A DNA stretch of 64,000 nucleotides from Theobroma cacao (lineage: Eukaryota; Streptophyta; Magnoliopsida; Malvales; Malvaceae). Numbering within the stretch: position 1 is the stretch's first letter; each line of letters begins with the position of its first letter. The notes beneath the pieces were generated by a model. That model worked only from the letters and a program-made list of their open reading frames with translations. It was not told the origin of the DNA and ran no database searches. Below are positions 13,080-23,799 of this stretch, piece by piece. The translations under genes were made by a program, and so were the position numbers. The DNA is taken from the NCBI RefSeq assembly GCF_000208745.1, contig NC_030853.1:21968066-22032065 (forward strand), written 5' to 3'.

Positions 13080-14356
13080 GAGGCCAGCTAGCAATCAATG
13101 ATTACAGTACTTATGCAGTGCATGAGCATCAAAGATGTAAGCTATAATTTTTGCTGTTTCTTTTAAGTTTGATATAGCAAATCAAAAATCTTTGAATGCT
13201 TATTGTTCTTTTGAATCTCTCAATTGCCTCATGGGATTATATTATAAAGTAATGAAGAAGTTTCTCTAGGTTCCATTTTATCTCTATTTTTATCCCTTTA
13301 CATTCCTTTTCTTAACTCCAGCGATTCTCCCCCATCCCCTCTCCCTTTTTCCCTTTGGCTGTTTATGATGATATTATCTGATGATGAGCAGATAGCATGT
13401 CAAAAAAGTTAGCCTTAAATTGACTGAAGTACACAAGAACCGAGGCGTAAAATTGAAGACAGGATTCAGTGGATATTATCTCTTGTGCTGTATTTGTGGC
13501 TGATTTCTATGAGAGAAGTATATTTTGTCTGGAACCGTTACTGATACCTGGAGCTAGCTTTTTTTTTTCAGTCAACGGTGGCTTTCTTAAACTAAATGAT
13601 GAGAAAGATGGATAATATAGGAACTATTAAGAAACCAAATCATGATGACAAAGATGAACTATAGTGACTAGAGATTTGCTTATAAGAATAATTTTACTGA
13701 GTCAGGCAAATGTTTAGTGAACAGATACTAAGGAAGAATTAATATTCTCAAAAACCATGCATGCGTGCATGTAAAGCAGAAACTTCCCAGTTAATAATCT
13801 TAATTCATTTGTATTGTCAAATTGTTTACCAGCCAGATAAGTCCTTCTGAAGAGTGGAAAACTTAACAATCTTGAAGATGGATACTGATCTAATTGAAGG
13901 TAGAAAAGAAATGAGTGAAATTGAAGCCTCTTCTAGTGGTTTTAATTCAGCTAAGTTGGTAATGTTGAGGCTTGTTGCTCTTAGAGTATAACTAGAAATT
14001 CCTGGGACACAAATGCTAACATGTATGTGGTTAAATATTTAGAAAAATAAAAAAAATATTTCAATTTAGTTATAAGAGTAACTTTTTATATAATGAGGAT
14101 AGAAAAAGGAAATAACAACATTTTCACACTAAAATTAAGAAGGAAATAGAAAATGAGGGAGCATTGGCTACTAAGTCTCATTAAACTCCAACTTATTATT
14201 CTTTTATAAAAAAAAAAAAGAAGAAAAATAACACAAGTTTGTTTAACAATAACTCAGGCAGTCTCTATACATTATTATATGCACACAATAGCAATGAGAT
14301 TTTCATAATTCAGGATGCATGTCCTATTCCAAAAATAAATAAAATACATTATATAT

Positions 14357-14397
14357 GTATGCATGTATGTATGTATGTATGTATGTATGTATGTATC
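14357..14397. repeat. (ATGT)n microsatellite
   Basis: About nine to ten tandem ATGT units, the first interrupted by ATGC. Confidence 0.9.
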
Positions 14398-17300
14398 AGG
14401 TAATGTTCTGTGATCTAAGCACCGTTCACTCCATTTTAAGTAAAGGTTGTATCTTAGCCCTAAATCTAGATGCAAAAAAAGTAGATGAGGAGAATACAGT
14501 AAGCCTGTTCAATAAGGGCAAATAAAATTTAAAGACAAACTCCAACACTATGCTCTCACTCACCTTAAAATTACCTCCAGACACTTTGGAATACTAACGC
14601 AATTACCAAAAAAAGAATAAAAGGTTTTGACTTGTTGAGTCAACTTTATCTACCAAAAATCTTTACATTACATAATCAATGCAGGATATTGGTTAATAGC
14701 ATCCATGTTGAATTTTTATGTAGATTTTACTTTTACAAGAGTTATCAATGCTAATTAAACTCTTGATGACTACCATGGTGGTGTCTCGCTATTCTTGACT
14801 ATATATACATTACAATGCAGAAAGCGTAAATATTTTAGTTAGTTCATTAGCCATTCTAGAATTGAAATAATGCCTTTGCATGGTGAGGTTATGGGATGTT
14901 TCTATAACGAGAGAATTCGTTTTGGACCTTAGTAGGGGAAAAGAACATTCTTGCCATCAAAATCAATCTTCTAGAACCTCAAGTAGAATGCTCAATGCCT
15001 AAATTAAACTAGAGAGTAGTGAGTCTATCGACTATTTGTATAGTTGATGAAAGTCTATAAGGTATTCTACTACTCACCTCACACCTTCCTGTTAATGATG
15101 TTTGTATTTCCCAAGTCCTGCCTGAACTTGTTATTGAAGGAGCAGCTTTTACTACATCACCATGGTTCATCGTTGCTGTTTAGAAACAAATATTCTTCCT
15201 GCATACCAGTGAGCAATTTCAACTATCATTCTAAAAGAAAATCTGGTATATGCACTGAAAGAATTTTGAGTGTAGAAATATTCTTCCTCTCAAAAAACAA
15301 ATAACCAAAATTGATGGGGATACATGGCTGTAAGTGCATGCACATGTGCACAAATACACAATTAAAATGACCACATATGTCTCTGAATCCTTTGTAAATC
15401 CTATAAATAGAGGACCAGTTTGGATCATATATAGCTCCTTAATGAAAACTCAAAATCAAAGGACTTCTGTGAATTACGATGCTTGGTTGCATTTCTACCT
15501 TCCTTGTATTACAATGCAGCAGTAATAAAATGTTCATTTGGTTGTTGCTTGATAATTTGAAAGAAAAAAATTGTTTGAGGCCTCTACATTGTCTATGCTT
15601 ATCATAACACATACTTTGTTTTATTTGTTACTTAGACAAATCTTTTATAGAAATTATCAAATTAGAGTTCAAAAGAAAACCCTACCTGAAAATTGGGTAT
15701 CTAGTTTATATTGACTGCAGTACTTTTCTTTTTTGAAAGTCTTATATTGACTACAGTACTTATTGCATAAACAATCAAAACCTAATATATAAATAATTCT
15801 AATGCCGTTTAATTTACTTTTCAATGTTGTCCTCATGAAAACAGTTCCTATGAGGATAGTTTTAGACAACTTCAAACATTTATGGTTATTTCTTTTCTGG
15901 GGGGTTTTGCCAACTAGAACATACAATTAGTATTAGGCAACTTCCCAAATAGGGAAGATCAGCAACTTTTAAACAGAATCAAGAAAGTTAGTAACTTTCT
16001 TATTTCTGATGTACTAAAAAAGATAAAATAAACATTGTTGGGGATGAAATCATGCAACTCACTCTGGAGTTGAAGTCAATATGCAATTCACTTAATGAGT
16101 AAAGAATTAATACAATTATTGTAGCTTGGAAGTTTTACTATGATACATATTGCTTTAATAGAGATAGTGAACCGAAAGTTAATTTGCATATATATGGTGA
16201 AGGAAAAGGCTTTAAACAACTGAAGAATTCAAAAGAGAGATGGAGCTAAAATTGTAAGTAGAGAACCAGATCAAACAAAAGGTGTTTAATTTTTCTTATG
16301 GGGAGCTTTGGAGAGGAGAATTAAGAAGTTCCTTGAATTTAAGACCAATGTGACAAATCTCTCTTCCTTGGGGGGAAAGAGGGGGCTGGTTTGATATTAG
16401 CTTGTCTGGTTCATAGATGTTAAATCATGCAAAATTCTTTTATTATGAGAATAATCATTCACTCTTTCATTACATATGTGATGAATCAAATCCTATGTAA
16501 TGTATAATGACCTTCTAATAATTGTTACTTCATGAAATATGCTAGTAAGCAGAAAAGAAGCAGGGAAAAAATCCATAAATGCTGATTTATTCATGATTTA
16601 TAATCTCATGAGGTGTATGTATGAACTAGTGTTAAAAAATGAACATTTAAAGAAGTATATGCTATATCAATAAGAAGTCACCCTTTATGTGATCCATCAT
16701 TCAATTCCATAGTCTTTTATGGCAAAGTCTTGTTTCTTATCATCTATGGTGAAATTGTCGAAAACCTGATCATCTTCAACATTGTTTGCCTATTTTCTTC
16801 ATGAAAAAAGCCAATTCTTTTTTGATAGCTAACATTGCACCAAAGCTGCTATATTTTGCTCATATCTAATTTAACTTTAGTTCTTCAACTGTTACAATGT
16901 GTAATAATTTTTCTCTTGTACTATATATGTGTAATATAAAGTTCAGACAACAGTTTTTTTAACCCAAATAACCACACATGTGCCTAATTTACATAACATG
17001 ATAGGTAGACTCCTTACATGACAAAGAGAATATCATAATTTTATCATAATTGACATCAAAGCAATTTAGTTCATGCCAATTGTTGTCTCTTAATTAAATT
17101 GTCCTGCCTCTTTAAAAACAGATGTTCTCTTTTTTAGTCTATGAGATGAACGAGTTCCTTTTGCATTCATTCAGTAATACTTGTGTTCTCACTTTTGAGC
17201 TTAAAGTAAGCTTTGATCAATGATGACTTTTTCATAAATATTTTCCTTGTGTTCTAAATAAACTTTATCTGATATAAAAGTTCTTTCTTGAGTAGCATAG

Positions 17301-17464
17301 TAGGAAAAACTTAGTTGTCCTGAAGACAGTCGTTATCCAATAACTATAGAGGAATATGTTTTTTCATGACTTGTTTCTAGATTGAGACAAGAAAAAAAAA
17401 AAAAAAGAGGTAATAAAATCAAGCTGAGATTCATACTTGTTGGTGTTTAAATATTTTAATGTTG

Positions 17465-17575
17465 TCACCAATCAACTCTTGACTGGGTGGTAACCAGCGA
17501 CTTGTAATGGTTAGCAAGTCTTGATTTCAAACCAAGCACACCCCTCTGTCCCCTTTTCCATTAATTAAAAAACAA
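17465..17575 (+). repeat. SINE-like fragment
   Basis: The stretch TGGTTAGCAAGTCTTGATTT resembles a Pol III box A, and TTTCAAACC a box B, followed by a pyrimidine-rich run and an A-rich end. The same 3' layout recurs near 310 and 26955. Spacing between the boxes is short, so this is a degraded or misjudged SINE. Confidence 0.25.
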
Positions 17576-19203
17576 ATCAAGTAATGTTGTCCATTTGGCA
17601 TAAGCCATTGGATAATGACTTCAAATTAATAACATTGAGGTAGAAAAGTTTTTTGAGTGAAGAAGCAGATACAGCAGAGAGGTTGTTGAGTAGTTTTTCA
17701 ACCAAATCCTAGCCCAGAATAAACCCATATATATAATCATCTAAGATATGCAGAGAATCTCGTTAGAAGAGACTTCACTATTCTATTTTTTTACCTTCCT
17801 TTTTTAATTTGGTTATCACTCAGACATAGGTGAAGTACATTTGAATTTGAGGATTGACCACAGAATACCATGGGTTTTTCCGCTGCATTCTATTATTACA
17901 AGCAGAATCATTGCCTTTTCATTTATGGAAGTGTTGATGGGCTTACATTTTTCTACTATATCTGTCTTTTACTGTATCATATATATTATAATTAATGGAG
18001 TTAGGATATCTACTATCTGCAGTGCTTTTCCTCATGGCAACCATGGTCTGCAGAGTAGCATCCTCCCCCTTCCTTTTTTTTGTAACTATATTTCCCTTTA
18101 TGTCTTTCGCATACAATCATCATAGAATGAAAGTAGAACGCTCTTCATTGTTAATCCTAAGCTTATATTATAGAGAGCTGTAAGGCTAATGCCTTGATTA
18201 GTATCTTTCCTCAGTCAGAAAATTAAAGTTGAACATAGAGTAAACTAACTCCCTCACATATCCCAACCAGCCTACCCAGCCCCCTCAACCCTTCAAGGTC
18301 ATGGATAAATCAATTACAATATACAATAAAATCAACCTAGCAAGTATTAAATACAATGGTTGATTAAATTTTTCAATTTACTAGCATGCACTTGTATGAA
18401 TTTGGTGAAATGAGTAGTGTAAACAAGACACATGTCCATTCAACAAATTTTACAAGAAAAACCATAAGGAGTTCCTCATGATTTGCTTAACCTTAGAAGG
18501 CTATTTGAATTTATCCTAGCTAGGATAGAGGAGAAAGTGAAAAATGAATATGAGCAGCATAACTGAATTCAAATGGTGAAAGACACCTTTACCTATGCTG
18601 GTTCATTGATCTAAAACTGCAGTTAGTATCCTTCACTTTGGAAAAGGTTGATGTTTACCTACAATGGTTCATTGATCCTTTCTCCAATTTGCCATTTCTA
18701 ATACCTATTAGGACTATAATGTCACCTTCATTAAGGAACTTCTGACTCCCTTGTGCATTTGTTTAGCTTTTGTATTGTTCATCCATCAATCTTGGTGTCT
18801 GTTTTGCTTTATTTAATGCGTTCAGATCAGAGACATCATTAACATTCTGAATTCTTTTTCCCCCAATGGTTGTATTATAATCTATGATCATGGACAATTT
18901 TCAAGTTTTGCCACTGTATATAGTCACTTTCTTACTCTCAGAACAATCTCTTTCTTAGTTTCTAGTTTCCTAATGAAAAGCAATTCAGCAAGACAAAAAG
19001 GAATTTCCTGCTGAGCCATCAAGTTTTTTGACCTTTTCTTTTGCATACACCTTGTTTTTACATATTTTCTCTAAAATCTTTGTACAATCAGATATCTTCC
19101 TGTAGCCAATTCATACTTCTACTCTCACTGCCTCAATCAAACTTTGTGAATCAATTTGTTGATGTCATAACTTAATAGGCACCTTCAAATATAAGTTAAA
19201 ATA

Positions 19204-22120
19204 CTAGCTCACTGGAGGCTCTTTCCATTGTGCCCAATGAGCCCAAACGTAGAAAATGAAAAATGCATAATGCATGCCTGTGGTGATTGAAAAGGTTACT
19301 CCATTAGCTCCAGTTCTCCAATTAGGCACTGTTCCATCATGTATGTAAGTTTGTTCATGATCAACACAACTGGGCCATTCACTATTTTTCTTTAAACTAA
19401 GCTGGTTATACATAAACTTTTAGTAAATGTATTCTATTTGTATTCTCTAAGTAGCATTGGATAACCTGTGGAGGTTTCTTTCTCCCTAAGATTTCTAGAA
19501 AGCAACTATGGCATTGAACCTGCAACTAAAAATGATGAAGAAAAAAAGATATTGCGACTCCAATCTGTAGCTTATTCAATTAAATAAGCTCTCAGCACAC
19601 AGCCACGGCTTAGTCGATGTTACTAAATTCCATTTTGATGCAATCTCAAACGGAAGCACAGGATCATTGAAAAATTAACAGAAGAGACAGTTCGAAAGTA
19701 AGCAGTCCTTTGGTAGTGTATGCTAACTTAAATCATAATTAATATTTTAAAAGCATGTCCAGTGTGCTATTACATGAAGAATTCTCTCCCCTTGAGGACA
19801 ATCATCATTCCCACTATCCAACTTTGCCTAAGGAAAAAAGGATTAAAACTTATAGACAGTTCTGTTCAAGTTTTTGAATGGAAATAGTATTACTTAATGC
19901 AGAACAACTATTGAAACTAAAGCCCTGTCCATAGAAGCTGAACAATGGATAATAGTTTGGTACTGAAAGGTATTGGCAATAGCATGAAAAATTTGGTGAG
20001 CTTATCCTGATGAACGACAGTCTCTGACTACTTATCTATATGCAAGCAGAGTACGTGTCAATCAGAAATCGCAGGAAGCAATTAAATGGAACAGTGCTAC
20101 TAGATTTTGGGGACTGATAGACAGTCAGCTGTATGGGAAATTTTTAAATATATATGGAACTTGGTGCATTATGTAGAAACCTTTTCCAACTTGCTTATTG
20201 ATGAGAGGTACTTCTCACATCTTAGTATTAACCACACAATCCTAGTGCTTTAATTCGAACTTAAAACCTCAATCTTTCTTAAGGAATAAGATCCATCAAT
20301 TTACAATGCCATTAGCTCATGTAGAAATTGAAAATGAAAGAACGAACTCAAGAATGGAAATATGAAACACATAATTTGCTTTATTATAAATATAAACATG
20401 AATGTATATTAAATGGAATATGAACATAAGACAGAAATTAATGTTAAAGAATGCTCATCCATGAATATATAAAACGAAAGGCTTTAAACAACTCAACTCA
20501 CCGCGTATTGACAGCATTATTGGTGATGTAGCAGATAAAGACCATTGCAGCAATCAGAGTCATCTTGATGCAGCAGCTGAGGATAACTGTCCAAATACAT
20601 GTTAATTATTTTCCATGATTTCTGGTTCAACCTTCATCATGCAAAGGGATAATATTAATTTCTCACAACACCTGCCAGGTCATCCTTGAATTAAAGAATG
20701 AAAGTAATCAACTATAAGAAGATACAACATAATCAAAAATGATGAGATAAGAAAAAGCAATGCATAGAAGATAAGCAAAACCAATGGAATGAAGTAGATT
20801 GATAAAGTAAAAGTCCATATGACCAACACAAACATCCTTAATGAAGCAGTTGGCAAGAATCAATAGCAACAAGTAACTTGCAAGGCAAAGGTTATCAAGA
20901 TGTGTATTTGTTGCCCTTTTTGCCTATTGCAACATGTTGTTACTCTAGCTTTTGTTTTCTTATAGTTAAGACCAATTCTAGAAACTTTTTGTCAGACTTT
21001 TAAATCCAGAAACATGAATCTGTTGATAAAAAAACACTGTCGGCGACCAATAACAATTTGATTTATAAGCATTTTATTAAGAATGTAATGTTAATTTTTA
21101 AAATTACTCTTACATATTAAAATGTAAATTTAATATATTTGTATGTTGAGAAGTGTTTGTGGATCAAGTCATGGATATCGAGCTTTCTTTTTTAAGCTAC
21201 CAAGTTTGAACTCAACTTGACATGTTTATTTAATTATTAAGACAATAAAATATAATTTTATATTAATATTTACCATTTAAAATACATAAAAATTAGTAAA
21301 TAAAAACATATTATTTATTAATAAAATATGCCTAAAGATTAAATAAAAAATTTTATTTATTAATAGAATAATTTTATATATAAAAAAGCAAATTTAATAC
21401 ACTGGTATTTCAAGGTGTCCATGGATGGAATTGGAGTATGGGATCTTCCTTTTCGAGTCGTGAAGCGCCAGGATTGACTGGTCCATTTAACTATTATTTT
21501 ATTAACAAATTAATAAAATATTAGTATATATTAATAAATAAAATAATGTAATTAGATTTTAGACCTTATTCTAGTTGCAGGCCTTCCTAGGACAGGGCCC
21601 CCCCTTGTAAACTGGAAGACTGACTGACTGACTGACTAACAAACTTACTTTAAAAAGCCCAAACCACAAAGAAGTCAGAAGACAACCACAACCCAACGCC
21701 TACAATCTGCAACCTTTGGATTTTTGGACTGCAAGCAAAACACAAAACAAGGTGTTGCCAACTCCTGAAACCATCTCAATTTATCAAACATATGGCGTAC
21801 AACGATCCTTAGCCATTGCTGTATCTTTGAAACTTTCCAACTCTAGGAAAAGGAGAAAAAAACCAAAACCAAAGCAAGTGATAACTATGAGCAGTTAAAG
21901 CTTGAATTAGGCAAGAGTTTGGGATATTACCTGGTAATGTTTCTTGGAAGTCCTTTGTTTGACCTAAAGTCTTCCACCTGCAATTTAACATTTAGAAAAA
22001 TGACTTCCCTTTGAGAAAACCCCCCAACAAAATAATCTGAACAGCAAAGAAGAAGGAAAAGCATGCATACCTCCCATGGAAAACAAGAAAAGACAGAAAG
22101 AAGAAAAATCCAGTGGCCAT
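19204..22120 (-). CDS. Putative four-exon gene, unrecognised product
   Basis: Four minus-strand segments with GT-AG borders join in phase. Exon 1 is 22120-22071 (ATG, then a hydrophobic leader TGFFFFLSFLVFH). Exon 2 is 21977-21931. Exon 3 is 20586-20502 and encodes a hydrophobic cysteine-containing stretch (ILSCCIKMTLIAAMVFICYI). The last exon starts at about 19369 and ends in TAG at 19206-19204. It is tryptophan-rich with another hydrophobic segment (HYAFFIFYVWAHW). The product would be about 115 residues, probably membrane-associated or secreted. The last acceptor is uncertain: 19396, 19381 and 19369 all keep phase. I do not recognise a family. It could be a real small gene, part of a larger gene with missed exons, a non-coding RNA, or chance. 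Confidence 0.3.
21120..21560. repeat. Diverged direct repeat pair
   Basis: Related blocks start near 21125 and 21390. Both have AAATTTAATA, then GTATGTTGAGAAGTG or GTATTTCAAGGTGT, then GGATC/GGATG and a TTTT(A/C)(A/G)AG stretch. They lie in AT-rich DNA with repeated TTTATTAATAAAATA words. They look like an old tandem duplication or the ends of a decayed element. The class is unknown. Confidence 0.35.
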
Positions 22121-22893
22121 AAACTCAGTCGCCAAAAGAAAAGGAAGAAGCTTTGCGTTATAGTATTCTTATTATTATAGTACGATACTTTTACAGATGG
22201 GTAGTGCTTTAGCTTATAGAATTCACAGTGGCTTTCAACAGTGGAAAACCTTGGAAGGATGGAGACTACTAGCATGAAGAAAAGGAAGTGAAGAAATAGT
22301 TACATACAGACACGGCCCCTTTAGAGAATATATGGAGAGAACTTTTTGCTGTGATAGTGATGGTGAAGGCTGATGAAGAGTTTTTATATTTTTTTGGTCT
22401 CAAGATGAGTTTAAAAGTGGCGTTAGTTAGTACCTTTAATACTTTGTTGCGATGTCATTCAGAAGACTGTCAAAGCCAAGAATGGGAGAATATGGTACGG
22501 ATGTGCCATATTTATTCAAAACGAAGTTCACTTTTTTATTTTATTTTTTTCATCAAATATCTTATACTCGAATAAATATATATATATCTCAAAAAGTTTG
22601 TCACGTGAATATATATTATGATGTCAGTGGTGGATCAAGAATTTTATATGAAGGGAGACGAGTCATTAACAAAAAGAAAAATTAACATTAAATTTTCATC
22701 TATGACTAAATCCATGTCAATAGTCTTAATAATTTCTTTCTCAATATAAAGGATAAGTGAACTAACAAGAAAATCATCTTTTTATCTTATTATGCAATCT
22801 CATCTTTACAATTTTCCTAACTGAAAATATATGTTCTGTAATTGCCATAGACACTGAAAGAGTTAAGATAAGCCGAACCAAACAATCTTTAAA

Positions 22894-23170
22894 AGAATAT
22901 ACAATTATTTTTTCTGTCTTTTGACATTCACTAGTATAGCTATGAGAAAGTTAAAACATTTTGTAAACATGGATCTTACTTAATATCAAGTTCAAAATGC
23001 TCCAATTCATATTTCATATTCAATCAAATGATTTAGAAGAAGATATACAATTGATTTTTTTACCTTTAGCACTAACTGGCATAGCTCTAAGGGAGTTGGA
23101 ATACTTTGCAAACATGGATCTCACCTAATATCAAGTTCAAAATGTTATAATTCATATTTTGTATGCAATT
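22894..23170 (-). repeat. Internal 145-bp duplication in hAT remnant
   Basis: The words AACATGGATCT(T/C)AC(T/C)TA and ATATCAAGTTCAAAATG occur at about 22966 and 23111, a period of about 145 bases. The duplicated unit encodes the segment around LDI..DPCLQ of the transposase remnant, so the duplication arose inside a dead or dying element. Confidence 0.7.
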
Positions 23171-23269
23171 TTTCTTCATGAGTAACGTCATCAAGATTGA
23201 ACTTTTAAGTAAGCTTGTAGATGTCATCAATCTTGAATAATTAAATCCATCTTCAATATCAAAACATGA

Positions 23270-23622
23270 ATTAAGGGAAAAAAAAAAGCAAAAGATGAGT
23301 TAAGAAAAAAAAGAGAAAAAAAAGAAAAAAATAATTCAAAAAATTGAGACTAAATTAAAAAAGAAAAGAAAAATAATTCCCAAACTTGAACTAAGGAAAA
23401 GAAAAATAATTCCAGAATTTGAGCTAAGGAAAAGAAAAAGAAAAATAATTCTAAAATTTGAGTTAAGGAAAAAAAAGAAAAGAAAAGAAAAATAATTCCA
23501 AAATTTGAACAACAGAAAAAAAATTCCAAAATTTGAGCTAAAAAAAAAGGAAAAAAATCTAAAATTTGAGTTAACGAAAAAAAGGAAAAAAAAGAAAAAT
23601 AATTCCAAAATTTAGATTTAGA
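23270..23622. repeat. Purine-rich minisatellite
   Basis: Eight or nine degenerate copies of a unit like AATTCCAAAATTTGAGCTAA followed by a variable (GGAAAA/GAAA)n run, with a period of about 35-50. The long phenylalanine-rich open frames on the minus strand here are a by-product of this composition, not genes. Confidence 0.8.
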
Positions 23623-23623
23623 A

Positions 23624-23690
23624 GGAATTGAACCTTGGCATTCAAAGTTTAACTTATAAACTTTACCACTACTCCAAATCAATTCTTTTA
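23624..23690 (-). repeat. tRNA-like / SINE segment
   Basis: On the minus strand TAGTGGTAAAGT matches a Pol III box A, and GGTTCAATTCC about 35 bases later matches the box B consensus exactly. The stretch cannot be folded by eye into a full tRNA cloverleaf with an acceptor stem. A tRNA-derived SINE head or a tRNA pseudogene is more likely than a functional tRNA. Confidence 0.42.
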
Positions 23691-23799
23691 ATTTATTTAG
23701 GGCTGGTGCAATTATATATTCTAACTTTTATATACATAAAATTAAAAAAAAATTGAAAACTTAGACCCCTCTCCCACAGTCTCTGGTGATAGGAGACAT

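Larger units (their letters stand above)
13080..19203. other. Gene-poor intergenic region
   Basis: The first part is probably the 3' untranslated region of the TCP gene. The rest is AT-rich with an (ATGT)n array at about 14357-14397 and a SINE-like fragment at about 17465-17575. A plus-strand frame from 17995 starts with a hydrophobic stretch (MELGYLLSAVLFLMATMVC) resembling a signal peptide, but it is followed by more hydrophobic, low-information sequence and a stop at 18181-18183. I do not call it a gene. Confidence 0.4.
22627..23790 (-). mobile_element. Decayed hAT element (ZMYM1/TTF-type transposase)
   Basis: On the minus strand, 23170-22690 reads as disconnected pieces of the C-terminal half of a TTF-type zinc-finger/hAT-dimerisation transposase: LELCQLV, then VSMAITERTYIFS, then VRKIVKMRLHNKI, then EKEIIKTIDMD, separated by stops and frame shifts. 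These line up with TTERAFSTMKIVKTRLQNKI and VVYIEKDI in the better copy at 59.4-59.6 kb. The left end CAGTGGTGGATCAAG resembles hAT termini. The right end near 23770-23790 is less sure, and no target-site duplication was found. The element also holds a purine-rich minisatellite and a tRNA-like segment, listed separately. Confidence 0.58.

Noticed and set aside
22627..23270. CRISPR-like or regulatory direct repeats
   Set aside because: The 145-bp repeat pair corresponds to a duplicated transposase segment in a plant hAT relic, and no spacer-repeat pattern exists.
23336..23682. Phenylalanine-rich minus-strand frames
   Set aside because: Produced by the purine-rich minisatellite; no start context, domain or complexity.
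23624..23690. Functional tRNA gene on the minus strand
   Set aside because: A and B boxes match, but no acceptor stem or anticodon arm can be formed by eye; a SINE or tRNA relic is likelier.
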